Assembly: GCA_036365145.1 (NCBI GenBank)
Contig: JAEOAD010001365.1
Span: forward strand, 5,161,001-5,225,000
Source of the DNA: Orientallactaga sibirica
Lineage: Eukaryota; Chordata; Mammalia; Rodentia; Dipodidae
Reading direction: 5' to 3'
DNA length: 64,000 bases
The stretch's first letter is position 1. Each line of letters starts with the position of its first letter. The translations under genes and the position numbers were made by a program. Positions 20,263 through 30,880 of this stretch are shown piece after piece. The notes under the pieces were generated by a model that was not told the DNA's origin, searched no databases, and saw nothing but the letters and a program-made list of their open reading frames with translations.

Positions 20263-20345
20263 TCCTTCCTTCCTTCCTTCCTTCCTTCCTTCCTTCCTTC
20301 CTTCCTTCCTTCCTTCCTTCTTTTCTTCCTTCCTTCCTTTCTTTC
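20263..20345. repeat. (CCTT)n microsatellite
   Basis: About 19 CCTT units with one tttt interruption. It encodes LPSF repeats on plus and EGRK repeats on minus, explaining the frames there. Confidence 0.95.
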
Positions 20346-20349
20346 TCTC

Positions 20350-20445
20350 TTTGTTGTTTTCTTGAGGGAAGGTCTCACTGTAGCCCAGGTTGACCTGGCA
20401 ATCTGTCGTACAGACCAGCCTCAAACTCTCCACAGTCCCCCTACC
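20350..20445 (-). mobile_element. B1 SINE fragment
   Basis: gaaggtctcactgtagccca, ggttgacctggcaatctg, cctcaaactctccacagtcc. The 3' two thirds of a B1 on the minus strand. Confidence 0.7.
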
Positions 20446-20486
20446 TCGTGGACTCTACTTTCTTAGTTCCAGTGGGGATGGTAGTT

Positions 20487-20830
20487 TGAAGCACAGGGTT
20501 TGGGGAGATGGTTCGGTGGATAAAGCACTTGCCACGGAAACATGAGGACCAGAGTTCAGATCCCCAGCACCCGTGTACATGCATGGTGGGCATGGCAGCC
20601 TCTTGTGATCCCAGAGCAGAGGTGAACACAGGGGGTCCCTGGGGCAAGCTGGCTAGCTGGACTAGCTGAATTGGTGAGCTCTGGGCTCAAGGGAGAGACC
20701 TGCCTCAGGAAACAAAGAGGGGAGAAATCAAGGCACATGTCCAATGTCAACCTCTGACCTCCACCTGTGCTCCCGCACACACGTGTGAACACACATGCTT
20801 TGCACGCATACACACACACATGCACACTCA
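20487..20830 (+). mobile_element. B4 SINE
   Basis: The tRNA-like head (ggggagatggttcggtggat, gttcagatccccagcacccg) continues into a B1-like middle (tggtgggcatggcagcctc, cttgtgatcccagagcag). The B4-specific 3' part follows (gaattggtgagctctgggct, ccaatgtcaacctctgacct) and ends in CA-rich sequence. Near full length. Confidence 0.8.
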
Positions 20831-20844
20831 CAAACAGTCCCTAG

Positions 20845-20969
20845 GGTGATACATATTTGTAATCCAGGCATTTTGCAGGCTGAGGCTGGAGAATGTTGAA
20901 TTTGAAGCCAGCCTGGATATGTAGTGAGTTCCAAGCCAGCCTAAGCTACGCAGTGAGACTGTCTCACCT
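20845..20969 (+). mobile_element. B1 SINE, diverged
   Basis: gtgatacatatttgtaatcc, ggctgaggctggagaatgtt, aagccagcctggatatgtag, gcagtgagactgtctcacc. Followed by (AAAC)n at 20987-21008. Confidence 0.75.
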
Positions 20970-21026
20970 TCTTCCCCAAAGGCACAAACAACAAACAAAC
21001 AAACAAACCCCCACCATGCACCCATT

Positions 21027-21200
21027 ACTTTTCTTGTCACTGTGAACAAATACCTGGCAAGAAGCACCCGAGGGAGGAAGTGTCTCTGTTGGTTCGGTGT
21101 CACAGCGTGGAAGGCACCGGTGGGTGTGGCTCGGTGTGTAGAGGCAGGAGCTTGCCACAGGACCTGTTAGTCCTGGTGCATCAGGATGGCTACAACCTGC
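21027..21200 (-). mobile_element. Possible LTR fragment
   Basis: cttgtcactgtgaacaaata, cctggcaagaagcacccgag, tgtgtagaggcaggagcttg. Weakly like the minus-strand MaLR-type copies elsewhere in the window. Confidence 0.3.
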
Positions 21201-21628
21201 CCATGTCTGCCAGCCTAGGCTCCTTGTACAAAATGTTCCACATTCTCCCGAATCAGGGGATGCCCGCCAGCTGGGGACCAAACGCGCAAACCTGGGAAGC
21301 TGTGGGAGGCGCTTCAGACTCAAGTCTAACCCCAGATGAAAACCAAGTGAACTCCTTATGGAAAGTAGACTTGAGGGAGCAGAGTGCTGGAGCAGACTCC
21401 AGCTCTGGTGGAGATGAATTCTTGGAGAGACATGGTCCAAAAATGGGTTGGTAAAGGAGTGGGGACAAGGTGGCCTCGGTTTCCTGGCTCAGAGATGGCC
21501 AGGTGCCCAGAGAGAGGGGATGTGAATGGTCCAGAAGCAGGTGAGCCTTTGGAGGCTGCTATGCAGCATGAGGGGCCCAGTGACACTGTGGCCCCTGTTC
21601 TGCTGTCATATGCTGAATTGGTTTGGAA
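21201..21628. other. Unassigned sequence
   Basis: No repeat recognised. Overlapping frames on both strands up to 158 codons (20964-21440 minus) start inside a B1/CA region and have no domain. I reject them as genes. Confidence 0.3.
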
Positions 21629-21644
21629 TTCTAGAATTAATTTC

Positions 21645-21657
21645 CTTTTGTTTATTT

Positions 21658-21701
<44 letters not shown>

Positions 21702-21899
21702 GAGCGACAGAGAGAGAAAGGGGCAGATCACTAGAGACAGAACGGGCATACCAGAGCCTCCAGCCACTGCAAATGAACTCCAGATGCATGCGCCACTTTG
21801 TGTATATGGCTTAAGTGGGTCCTGGGGAATTGAGCCTTGAACCAGAGTCCTTAGGCTTCACAGGCAAGCGCTTAACCACTAAGCCATCTCTCTAGGCCT
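21645..21899 (-). mobile_element. DIP-type SINE with (TTTA)n tail
   Basis: Flanked by the perfect 14 bp duplication ctagaattaatttc (21631-21644 and 21900-21913). The tail at 21654-21703 has expanded to about 12 TTTA units. Confidence 0.95.
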
Positions 21900-22109
21900 C
21901 TAGAATTAATTTCTAGGGAGCACATACCAAAATACAGACAGGTAAGGACATGGAAGATTTAGCTGAGAGGTGCTGTTTGTCTATCTAGGTGATCATACGT
22001 AGGACCAAGAAAACAGCTTGTTTCTGTCATTTAGTAACGAGGCAAGAGGAACTTGCCTGGTGAATCTGCTGCAATAGACAATGTAAACTACTTTCCACGG
22101 CTTCTGTGT

Positions 22110-22465
22110 AGATGGATGTTGTACTTACATTCGGGTTGCTGAGACAAAGCACCCGAGCAAACCAGCTGATGGGAAGAAAGTTGTTTATTTTGGCTGATAG
22201 TCTTGAGGGGAAGCTCCAGGAAGGCAGAGGAAAGGCCTGGCACGAGCAGAGGCTGGACATCACGTCTGCCACAGCAGGTGGAAATGGCGGCAGGAGAGTG
22301 GGCCAAACTCACAGTGGTAAGCTAAAGGCTAGTAAGCCACCCGAGTTCACCCCCAGCAACACACCTCCTCCAACAAGGCTCCACCTCACAAACTGCCCTC
22401 AGCTGGGGATCAAGCATTCAGAACACATGTGGTTATGGGGGACACCTGATTTAAACACCACAATG
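22110..22465 (-). mobile_element. MaLR-like LTR
   Basis: Minus-strand order: ttcgggttgctgagacaaag, agttgtttattttggctgat, ggggaagctccaggaaggca, ctccaacaaggctccacctc, ggggatcaagcattcagaac, tgggggacacctgatttaaa, ending accaca. The 5' terminus of the LTR lies at about 22465. Confidence 0.75.
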
Positions 22466-22482
22466 GCCAGCGAAGGATCGGT

Positions 22483-22545
22483 GGTGTGTGTTATTGTGTG
22501 TATGCATGTATGTATGTGTGTGCGTATGTGTGTATGTAGCAGGTA
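22483..22545. repeat. (GT/ATGT)n impure microsatellite
   Basis: Interrupted GT and GTAT units. Confidence 0.85.
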
Positions 22546-22571
22546 AACATGAAATACTAATCTAAAAGGCA

Positions 22572-22974
22572 CAGAAGGAGCTGAGAAGATGGCTAAGGGG
22601 ACAATGCACTTACCACACGAGCATAAGGACCTGGATTGGGATCTCCAGAACCTACGTCAAATGCTGGACATGGTGGCACTTGCCTGAAGTCCTAGTGCTC
22701 TGGAGGTGAAGACAGAGTCCCCAGAGCAGGCTGCTTCACTAGACTAGCTGAACTGGTGATTCTGCATTCTGTAAGAGACGCTGTTTCAAAAAATAAAGTG
22801 CAGAGGGCTGGGGAAATGGCTTAGCGGTTAAGGCGTTTGCCTGCAAAGCCTAAGGACTGCAGTTCGATTCCCCAGGACCCACATAAGCCAGATGCACAAG
22901 GGGGCGCATGGGTCTGGAGTTCATTTGCCTTGGCTGGAGGCCCTGGCATGCCCATTCTCTTTCTCTTTATCAAA

Positions 22975-23013
<39 letters not shown>

Positions 23014-23150
23014 ATATATTAAAAAATAAAGTGGAGAGTAATTGAAGAAGATACACAGTGATGAGACTGAGGCTTCCACAGACACATGTAACATGTACCA
23101 CACTTGTAAGCCCCCCACCACACACATACACACTACACATACACAGGCAG
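22572..23150 (+). mobile_element. B4 SINE split by a DIP insertion
   Basis: Left part 22572-22804: gagctgagaagatggctaag, gctggacatggtggcacttg, gctgaactggtgattctgca. Right part 23022-23150: ggagagtaattgaagaaga, gaggcttccacagacacatg, CA-rich end. The reading resumes after the DIP at the same point (aaaaaataaagtg-agag on both sides), so the B4 is older. Confidence 0.75.
22805..23021 (+). mobile_element. DIP-type SINE with (AAAT)n tail
   Basis: gggctggggaaatggcttag, cagttcgattccccaggacc, ccagatgcacaagggggcgc, then about 10 AAAT units. The target duplication, aaaaaataaagtg then c or g then agag, has one mismatch. The body contains CACAAGGGGGCGC, close to a CTCF core. Confidence 0.95.
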
Positions 23151-23207
23151 GCAGGGAATGGAAGAGAGACAAGGCGAAGTAGAGAATGTATTGTAAAAGT
23201 GCATCCA

Positions 23208-23420
23208 AGGCTGGGGAAATGGCTTAGTGGTTAAGGCATTTGCCTGTGAAGCCTAAAGACCCTGGTTCTATTCCCCAGGACCCACATGCGTGGGAGCACA
23301 TGCGTCTGGAGTTCATTTGCAGTGGCTAGCGGCCCTGGCGCACCCATTCACTCTTTCTCTCTATCTGCCTCTTCCTCTTTCTCTCTCTCTCTCAAATAAA
23401 TAAATAAAATGTTTTTTTTT
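23208..23420 (+). mobile_element. DIP-type SINE
   Basis: Full length with a short deletion after the B-box (acccacatgcgtgggagc). Flanked by the exact 12 bp duplication aaagtgcatcca (23196-23207 and 23421-23432). Confidence 0.95.
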
Positions 23421-23432
23421 AAAGTGCATCCA

Positions 23433-24160
23433 GTGCACTCTGAAGACCTTACATTCAAAGAACAGGAGCACCCCTCAGGGAAGGATCACTGGACCAGAAA
23501 CATGTCAGCAATTAAAAACAAGATCCTGAAAATCAAAGATTGAGAAAAAGAGACAAGATAAGGAAAGAGATAAGAGAACCAGCACCGCAGGAGCAGTCCC
23601 CACAGGTCTAACCGCCGTCCCCAGGAGTCGAAACGGCAGAAGACAGAGGTGGACACACATGGGTGGGGGCACAGCAGAAGAAACCTCCTGCAGCCGTCAG
23701 TGGTCAGATATCCAAACAGTTCTCAGAGTTCTCAGAACAGAATGAAAAAGACATAAAGACATCGCAGCTGGAGTCATCACAGAGTCGTTCCAAGGCTGTG
23801 GGACAAGGGCAAGAGGACAGGTCCTGGCATGGTGCAAGCTCTCGGGGAGGGAGGTGCTGACATGCCGTCATCACAGAGCACAGCTACCACAGAGGCAGCA
23901 GGATCTGGCTGCAATGGGAGAGCTTATAAGTGGTGCTCAGATGCTAACACAATGCTTTCAACATATGGAGAAGAGAAAGAATATCTGACCTAAAGTTCCA
24001 TACACAGTTGAATCATCCTTCAGAAGCAAGGGTTGTTGGAAGGGTGAGGTCTCCCAATGATTATCTGCCCTTTTCCCTGCGCAGAAGCCAACGTTATCAA
24101 GCTAACACATGCAGCCGGTCTCCACACTTCAGCTCATCGTTAAACGAGTTCTGACACAGG
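23433..24160 (+). mobile_element. Possible HAL1/L1-derived sequence
   Basis: A-rich plus-strand text such as gaatatctgacctaaagttc, catacacagttgaatcatcc and ttcagaagcaaggg resembles HAL1 or ancient L1 3' sections. The middle (23580-23930) is not assigned. Confidence 0.3.
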
Positions 24161-24620
24161 TATGGCCACGAGGGAGTGTAGTTGTCACACTCCAGAAAGT
24201 TTTCTTCTCAACCTGTCTGGTCACACCTGTGTCTCCTCGCCACACCCTGCCCCTTGTGTTTATGTAAAAGGAATCATGCAACATGGAGTTGTTTGGGGAA
24301 TTTTTGCCTTTGGCAAAATATTAGTGAGATGAATCTGCCATGTTCGGTGTACGGCTAGTTCATTTCTTTTATACTGTTGTATAGTATTCCGTTCTAAGAA
24401 TGTAGCACAGCCTGTTTCTCTGTTATTTCCAGTCTGGGAACATCACCTTGTCCTACTGACTTGTCTGCCGGTCTTGGTGTGACTGAGTGGTTGGTGTCTA
24501 TGAAGTGAAGTGGCATGTGATACCGTAAGCATATGCTCATAAGGAAAGGTCAGACTGTTTCAATGTGGCTGCACTGTGCTCGAGCCCTTCAATAGTTTGT
24601 GGGGACTCAGCTTCCTTCCT
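24161..24620 (-). mobile_element. Ancient L1 (L1M-like) 3' fragment
   Basis: ggaatcatgcaacatggag, tagtgagatgaatctgccat, gttcatttcttttatactg and ttgtatagtattccgttcta match the reverse of the L1M ORF2 3' end. Confidence 0.55.
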
Positions 24621-24634
24621 GTTTGGGGCAGTTT

Positions 24635-24799
24635 ATTTTTTTGTTTGTTTTTTGGTTTTTCAAGGTAAGGTCTCACTCTGGCCCAGGCTGTCCTGAATTA
24701 ACTATGTAGTCTCAGGGTGGCCTCGAACTCATGGGGCAATCCTCCTACCTCTGCCTCCCGAGTGCTGGGATTAAAGGCGTGCACCACCACGATCGGCTC
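24635..24799 (-). mobile_element. B1 SINE
   Basis: tttttcaaggtaaggtctca, ggcccaggctgtcctgaatt, gagtgctgggattaaaggcg, accaccacgatcggct. Flanked by gggcagttt (24626-24634 and 24802-24810). Confidence 0.95.
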
Positions 24800-24814
24800 T
24801 TGGGCAGTTTTTAA

Positions 24815-25480
24815 AAATTTTGTGTGTGTGTGTGTAATTTTGTGTGCATATGCATGTGTCCGTGTGTGCTGTGTGTGTGTGTGTGTGTGTGCATGTTCAC
24901 ATGTGTGTGCATGTGGGTGCACATGTGCTCTGGTGCATGTGTGGAAGTCAGATGACAACTTTTGGGTCAGTGTTTGCATTTCCCTCTGGTTTGTGGCTGT
25001 TTCTCTCTGACTTCCTGCTCTGCTGTTGCTCTTTGCTGGGCTCACCAGGAACTTCCAGAAAATTCTTCTGTATGTGCCTCCCAGTTCCCTGCCAGTATCC
25101 GTGTGCTGGGATTACAGAAGCCTGCTAAGGCTTCTGGCTTTTTATTTTATTTATTGTTTGTTTATTTTTATTTATTTATTTGAGAGCAACAGATAGAGAA
25201 AGTGGCAGAGGAGAGAGCGAATGGATGCACCAGGGTCTCCAGCCACTGCAAATGAACTCCAGATGCATGCGCCACCTTGTGCATCTGGATTACGTAGGTA
25301 CTGGGGAGTTGAGCCTCGAACAGGGGTCCTTAGTCTTCACAGGCAAATGCTTAACCACTAAGCCATCTCTCCAGCCCAGCTTCTGCTTTTCACGTGGGCT
25401 CTGTAGAGGACTAAACTTGGGTACTCAGGCTTGAGTGGTGAGTGGCACTTTATCCACTGAAACATCTCCCCAGTTCTGAG
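24815..25480 (-). mobile_element. B4 SINE split by a DIP insertion
   Basis: Minus-strand B4: GT-rich 3' end (24821-24940), gtgtggaagtcagatgacaa, gtgtgctgggattacagaag. After the DIP at 25141-25377 it resumes with cacgtgggctctgtagagg, actaaacttgggtactcagg and ccactgaaacatctccccag (the tRNA-like head). The direct gcttctg flanks mark the DIP insertion point. Confidence 0.65.
25141..25377 (-). mobile_element. DIP-type SINE
   Basis: Complete, minus strand, from a (TTTA)n-rich tail to aagccatctctccagccc. Closely related in body to 21645-21899: both have gagcctcgaac or gagccttgaac instead of the usual single B-box spacing. Confidence 0.9.
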
Positions 25481-25532
25481 CCTTTCCCCTTTTTAAAGCC
25501 ATCCAGGTAGGTGTGCAGTAGTATCTGTGTGA

Positions 25533-25741
25533 TTTTCTTTTAAAAATATTTTTATTTATTTAATTGAGAGAGAGGGAGGGAGGGAGAAAATGGACACACC
25601 AGGGCCTCCTTGCCACTGCAAACTAACTCCAGATACATGTGCCACTTTGTGCATCTGACTTTACGTGGATACTGGGCATCAAACCCAGCCTGTCAGTCTT
25701 TGCAAGCAAGTGCTTTTAATGGCTGAGTCATCTCTTCAGCC
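25533..25741 (-). mobile_element. DIP-type SINE, older copy
   Basis: Complete but with many substitutions (atgtgccactttgtgcatct, ctgagtcatctcttcagccc). Confidence 0.85.
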
Positions 25742-25779
25742 CACGACTTTTAATTATAAAGAAATACAGTTTTTTTTTT

Positions 25780-26125
25780 GTCTACAGTCAATCTTGTCAA
25801 CTCAACGGGTTTTAGAATCAAAACAGAAACAAGCCTCTGGGCAAGTCTGTGAGGGAGTTTCTATACTGGGTTAAGTGGGGTGGACTCACTCTAAATGTTG
25901 GTGGGGGGCACATTCCATGGGCTGGGGTCCTGGGCCTAATAAAAAGGAGAAGCCAGTGGAGCGTCAACGTGCATGTGTTCCCTGGCTGTGGATGCAAAAT
26001 GGCCCAATGCCTGAAGACCCTGTGCTGTGTCTTCGCCTGCCATGACGGGTGGCGCCCTCCCAGTGTGAGCTGAAACAACCCTCCTTCTCTTGCTTTTGTT
26101 GCAGCAACAAGGAAAATAACTAAAA
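25780..26125 (+). mobile_element. Old interspersed repeat (LTR-like)
   Basis: Same family as 1490-1785 and 59005-59515: cttgtcaactcaacgggttt, gcaagtctgtgagggagttt, gttaagtggggtggactcac, gcctaataaaaaggagaagc, tgtgagctgaaacaaccctc, tgttgcagcaacaaggaaaa. Confidence 0.6.
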
Positions 26126-26159
26126 TAAACTAAAATAAAAAATGCTGCAGTTTGCCTTT

Positions 26160-26830
26160 TTTTTTTTTCCATTTTGGAATCTTCCCTTCTGTGGGTTCAA
26201 GAAATCTTTGCCTAACCTGAGATCACCATAACTTTCTCCTTCGGTTTATATCTTCTGTCCCAGAATGTACAGACTTATTCCTACCTGTAGGTCTATGTTC
26301 ATTAATGCCGTATGTGGTGAGGTTTTTCCCTGTAAAGTTGTTCAGTTTTCCCAGCACATCTGTAACAACACTATCCTTTCCCCAGCGGATTTTTTTTTCT
26401 TTTTGTATTTCTGTCAAAAATTAATTGACTACATTTGTGTGGGCTCAAGAGCTCTAAACTGTTCTGTTGAGCAGTGAGTTTATAAGTGCAGGGGCTCGAA
26501 TCCAGGGCCTCACACCGCTAGCAGGGCACTCCACCGCTGGGCTCCAGCTGCAGCCCAGGACATTTGTTCTGTAACCAAGTCTTTCTCACTTGGCTCCTGC
26601 AGCCTGCAGATACCTTGAAATCAGGTCAGTGGAATTGTCCGGTGTGTTCTTTTTCAAAATTGTTTCACTTAATCTAGATCCATTGCATGTCCTTATACAT
26701 TAACACCTATTTACATGTATGTAAATATAAGACTTGCACATGTCTCCAAACATGTTTGCCAGACATTTGATTAGCATTGCGCTGAACTTACGGGTTGTGA
26801 GAGTCCTCAGTGTCTGCCACCATCTCCCTG
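26160..26830 (-). mobile_element. L1 ORF2 fragment with ID-like insertion
   Basis: gttgttcagttttcccagca, tttctgtcaaaaattaattg, catttgtgtgggctcaagag and catttgattagcattgcgct follow the reversed ORF2 text. A minus-strand ID-like fragment at 26485-26562 (ctcgaatccagggcctcaca, ccgctgggctccagctgcag) interrupts it. Confidence 0.6.
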
Positions 26831-26911
26831 GAGGAATCGGGGGGAGGGGGTACAGAGAATTACATGAGGGGAAGGAGACCAACATGATTTGTTCATAAAT
26901 TAATAAAATTT

Positions 26912-27064
26912 GTTTTTGTTTGTTTTTCGAGGTAGAGTCTCACTCTAGCTCAGGCTGACCTGGAATTCACTCTATAGTCTCAAGGTGGCCTCGAACTCAT
27001 GGCTGTCCTCCTACCTCTGCCTCCTGAATGCTGGGATTAAAGGTGTGCAGCACCATGCCTGGCT
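26912..27064 (-). mobile_element. B1 SINE
   Basis: Complete, with tttttcgaggtagagtctca, gctcaggctgacctggaatt and accatgcctggct. A two-base loss after actcatgg distinguishes it from other copies. Confidence 0.95.
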
Positions 27065-27094
27065 CCTTCCCCTTCTTTGACTTCACTTGTGTGT

Positions 27095-27172
27095 GAATCA
27101 GTGTGTGTGCTTCTGTATGGTGTATGTGTGTGCGAATCAGTGTGTGTGCTTCTGTATGGTGTATGTGTGTGT
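27095..27172. repeat. 39 bp tandem duplication, GT-rich
   Basis: Two almost identical units beginning gaatcagtgtgtgtgcttct, lying just after the B1. Confidence 0.9.
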
Positions 27173-27655
27173 GATTCCTTTTGTGTTTTTTGTTAGTATA
27201 TAGAGAGTTGATTTCTGTGTGTTATTTTTGCGTGCTTTTGGCAGTTCTGGGTTGTGGGTTTCTCTGAACTAGTCTGATAGTATATGAGAGATTAAAAGCA
27301 AATTTGGAAACTCCACCATGCTACCATTTGGGACCCGAGTTTCCTTGGCTAGCCATTGTCTTCCTTCCAATTTGTAGAGTCCTTTTGTCACTGCGGCTCC
27401 CCTGTTTGGCCATAGCCCTCATCTGGAGAGCTTTTGACAAGCAGAGTCACCCTTGTTAGCCACTGGTTGGGTGCATGGCGCTTTCTCTCGGGCACAAGCC
27501 AGTGTGCAAGTCATCTCAGTAGGAACCAGGGCTGTGTGCCCATCTGAAGGAGAGGTAGTTAGGGGCGGTTCTTCAGACAGTCCAGGAAGAAGGCATTACA
27601 GCTATAAGCCACTTCCAGGGGATCTCCCAGGGTTGCCCTGATCACCCTGCTTCCA
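27173..27655. other. Unassigned sequence
   Basis: GT-biased at its left end, otherwise unique. No gene signal. Confidence 0.3.
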
Positions 27656-27925
27656 GTGTCACATGGTGTCAGGGTGCCCACCATCTGTGATGTCCTCATG
27701 TCCCCAGGGCAGTGAGGTGGAGCCTTGCTGGAGGTGGTGTGTTGTTGAGGGCAGGCTTAGGGCCACTGCAGCCATCTCCTTGCCAGAGCTCAGCTCACTC
27801 TCCTACTGTTTTCCACCTGCGGTGGCTGTCGTCAGGGAGCTTCCCCTTGAGACTGTAAACCAAAAGAAAAGCTTTCCTCTTGTCAGCTGAGTTTGGTCAG
27901 GTCCTAGCAACGTGACGGTAACTAA
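27656..27925 (+). mobile_element. MaLR-like LTR, 5'-shortened
   Basis: ggagccttgctggaggtggt, gtgttgttgagggcaggctt, ggtggctgtcgtcagggagc, gagactgtaaaccaaaagaa and ggtcctagcaacgtgacgg follow the plus-strand LTR order of 12391-12742. Confidence 0.65.
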
Positions 27926-28310
27926 GGTAAATAATAGTACAAAACAAACCAGATAGTCTTATAAAGAGAGAAATGCTATGTAACATGGAAATGATTATTA
28001 TATTTTTGACATTACTAGGGGCAAAAAAAATATCAGAATATCTTGACTGGACAAAGCCAGGGACGTGGTGGCTGCACCTTCATCTGTACTACACATTATC
28101 CAGACGTCTCACTTCATGTCTGAAACTGATAATGGATAAATATAGGCTTAATGGTTTTATTTAAAGTTTAAAACAGAGCCACTACTAGAAATATAATCTA
28201 ACTATGCTACATTCAAATTACCAGATGGGAAAAAATAAAAAATAAAACAGATCTCATATATATAGCTGAGAGGAAACTAGAGGAAGGAAATATTTTTAAA
28301 AAAATAGAGA
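27926..28310. other. AT-rich unassigned sequence
   Basis: Possibly L1 3' debris, but I see no diagnostic run. Confidence 0.25.
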
Positions 28311-28312
28311 GT

Positions 28313-28514
28313 GGGCTGGAGTGGCTTAGTGGTTAAGGTATTTGCCTGCAAAGCCAAAGGATCCCAGTTCGATTCTCCAGGACCCACAAAAACCAGATGC
28401 ACAAGGCAGCACATGCATCTGAAGTTCGTTTGCAGTGGCAGGAGGCCCTGGTGCACCCATTCCCTCCCCCTCTCTCTCTGCCTCTTTCTCTTTCTCAAAT
28501 AAATAAATAAAATC
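28313..28514 (+). mobile_element. DIP-type SINE
   Basis: gggctggagtggcttagtgg (three-base loss in the A-box region), cagttcgattctccaggacc, CT run, aaataaataaataaaat. Confidence 0.92.
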
Positions 28515-28789
28515 TATTTTGGAAAAAACTAGAGAGTATTAAACCAGCACAGTGAGGGAGAGAGAATGTATGTGCTCTAGTAGCAAATAGCCAGTTTAAT
28601 AGATTAGCACTTTGTGCTTCTCCAAAGCCCACATGCTTTTTCATGCGCTGTGTTAGAAATCCTTCACTTGGGATGACCTTGTCTGAAGGCAAAAAGTAAG
28701 GAATACCATAAAAAAGAAACGGAAATGAAGTGGGATCTCTCAGTGAGTTAAATTCATGTCAAATGCTGATTGGTAATGACCTACAACCT

Positions 28790-28955
28790 CAATATCACAG
28801 ATTCAGCCTCTGCACGCATTGCTCGTGGTGACATAAAATAGAGTCTCTGGAAAACACTGGCAGTTTCTCGAAAAGTTAAGCATACGTTTACCATATGACC
28901 GGGTAATTTTACTCCAAAGCATTTATATCCAAGTGAATTGTTAGCATCCGTGGAC

Positions 28956-28995
<40 letters not shown>

Positions 28996-29013
28996 AGTGA
29001 ATTGTTAGCATCT

Positions 29014-29046
<33 letters not shown>

Positions 29047-29420
29047 GAGTACATGAAAGTTCATAGAAATATTGCTTAGAGTAGTCCTACAGTGATAACC
29101 ACCCAAATTCCTGTGGATGGAAGAGTGGAGAAGTGAAGTGTGGTGTATCCATCATATGGAATATCATTCAACTGTGCGGATGAATGAAGGAAGGCCCACT
29201 TTTATGCATGGATGGATTTCAAAAAGATGCTGGTGAAAGGTCAGGTATGCAAGCTTACATGTTCCCCACTTCCATTTATATACAATAGCCAAAGCGGGGA
29301 AGTGTATAGAGACAGAGACTAGAGTAGAGTAGTGGTTGCCAGTGAGGTGAGGGGTGGAGTCCACGGTCACGAGGCCTGCAGTGTGTGTGAACACCGTGGC
29401 AGAAACTCCTGGTGAGGCAC
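28790..29420 (+). mobile_element. Ancient L1 (L1M-like) 3' fragment
   Basis: Plus-strand order: cagtttctcgaaaagttaag, gtttaccatatgaccgggta, tggatggaagagtggagaag, tccatcatatggaatatcat, tatacaatagccaaagcggg, gtagtggttgccagtgaggt. This is the classic ORF2 C-terminal/3' UTR path of old L1s. A duplicated CA block interrupts it. Confidence 0.65.
28938..29044. repeat. Duplicated block with two (CA)n runs
   Basis: gtgaattgttagcatc occurs at about 28934 and 28997, each followed by g/c-tgtg or tgta and a CA run (28954-28993 and 29020-29044). A local tandem duplication in the L1 fragment. Confidence 0.85.
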
Positions 29421-29609
29421 AGCTGCTCACCTCAGGGTGCTCAGGAGACACAAGGATGGCCAGCATGGTGCAGGCATAGACACATCCCCTTTGAGGGCAC
29501 AGCCCCCGTGACCTGCTTCCTGCAGCTCTCACCTTTAACACATGGACTTTTGTGAGAACATTTAAGACATAACCCATAGCACATAGCCCATAACACAGTC
29601 ATGAGTGGC

Positions 29610-29752
29610 TAATGGCCGGATACACAAGGTCGTGCATATGTCGGGTTCATTTGCAGTGGCTGGAGGCCTTGGTGTGCCTGTATTCGTATTCTCTCTCTTT
29701 CTCTGCCTCTCTCTGAAATAAAAAAATAAAAATAAAGTTTTAAAAAAAAAGA
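29610..29752 (+). mobile_element. DIP SINE, 5'-truncated
   Basis: Starts near ccggatacacaaggtcgtg and keeps the 3' body (catttgcagtggctggaggc), CT run and A-rich tail. Head and Pol III boxes are missing. Confidence 0.85.
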
Positions 29753-29789
29753 ATGGCTATGAAATCAAACCCACTTTGTTTAACATGAG

Positions 29790-30105
29790 TGGTGTATGTG
29801 TGTGTGTGTGTGTGTGTGTAGTTAAACATGTGTAGGTGTGCTCATGTGCATGTGGAAACCAGAGGATAACCTGGGGCATCAATCACAGGGTGCCATCCAC
29901 CTCTTTCTCTGAGTCTCCTGCAGCTCACCAATCAGGCTGAACTGGCTAGCCAGCATTGCCTGGGGATCCCACTGTCTCCCCTCCCCCAGTGCAAGGATTT
30001 CGGGTATATGGGCGTGGGTACTGGGGATTGAACTCTTCTTCCCCTCTTCAGCTTCTGCTGCGGGTGAGGCAAGAACTTTACCCACTGAGCTGTCTCTCCA
30101 AACTG
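29790..30105 (-). mobile_element. B4 SINE
   Basis: Minus strand: GT run, gtggaaaccagaggataacc, gctcaccaatcaggctgaac, tggctagccagcattgcctg, gggtactggggattgaactc, ttacccactgagctgtctct. Complete. Confidence 0.8.
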
Positions 30106-30121
30106 CCTTTTCTTATAGCAT

Positions 30122-30475
30122 AATTGTGTTGTCTTTTCATCACTGTGACAAAATCCCTGGGGGGGGGTGGGGTGGGGGGTAACCCAGCATCTTAGGGCAT
30201 GGTTTCAGAGGTTCCAGTCCATTGTAGGTTGACCGCTGTTGCTTTTGGTCTGAGATAAGGCAGAATTTCCTGGAGGGCATGTGGTGAAGGAGGCTGCTGG
30301 GAGACAGAGGGAGAAGAAGGTCAGGTCTGGATCAAGAGATAATTTTCACAGGCCAGCTTCTAATGACCTCCTTTCTCCAACTCCTGAAGGTGCCACTACT
30401 TCTGAATAGCACCACTAGGAGGGGGCCAGACCTTCAGCACTGAGCCTTGGGGCACATTCAGATCAAAATGATAGT
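30122..30475 (-). mobile_element. MaLR-like LTR with G-run
   Basis: ttttcatcactgtgacaaaa, gcatggtttcagaggttcca, tggtgaaggaggctgctggg, agcaccactaggagggggcc, cttggggcacattcagatca. It contains GGGGGGGGTGGGGTGGGGGG at about 30160-30179, capable of forming a G-quadruplex. Confidence 0.6.
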
Positions 30476-30479
30476 AACA

Positions 30480-30880
30480 GTGACAGTGAAGGTATTCATC
30501 AAAACAGTACTTGACTTTGACCTTGGTAGCCAGGCAATCAGAACATTTATACTAAAAGGAGTAAGAGGAACTGGGCATCTTCTATCAGTAATATTTATCA
30601 TCAAACAAAATTTGGAACAGTCCTCCTGAATTTTCTCAGTAACATAAAGGTTTCTCCCCTAACGTGATTAACAAACATGCCCATCTTCAACAGCAGCACA
30701 AAGAAAAGCACGAACAGCCTTTAGAATCCTTAACACAATACGGATGTGTTCAGTCATTGTATTTAACCTGATTCTGGAGTTGTGAGGGAACGTAATTAGA
30801 CAGCAAAATGACAAGAGACTAAATGCTGAAGGATAGGATTATGTATCTAAAAGGCCTAGGAGAATTAATCAAACACAGTG
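30480..30880. other. Repeat-free block, candidate conserved DNA
   Basis: About 400 bp with no repeat recognised and balanced AT-rich composition (for example cctaacgtgattaacaaaca). Wedged between an LTR and SINEs. Conservation is a guess from texture. Confidence 0.3.

Noticed and set aside
24698..25045. 115-codon minus-strand frame
   Set aside because: It spans a B1, a GT run and part of a B4 SINE.
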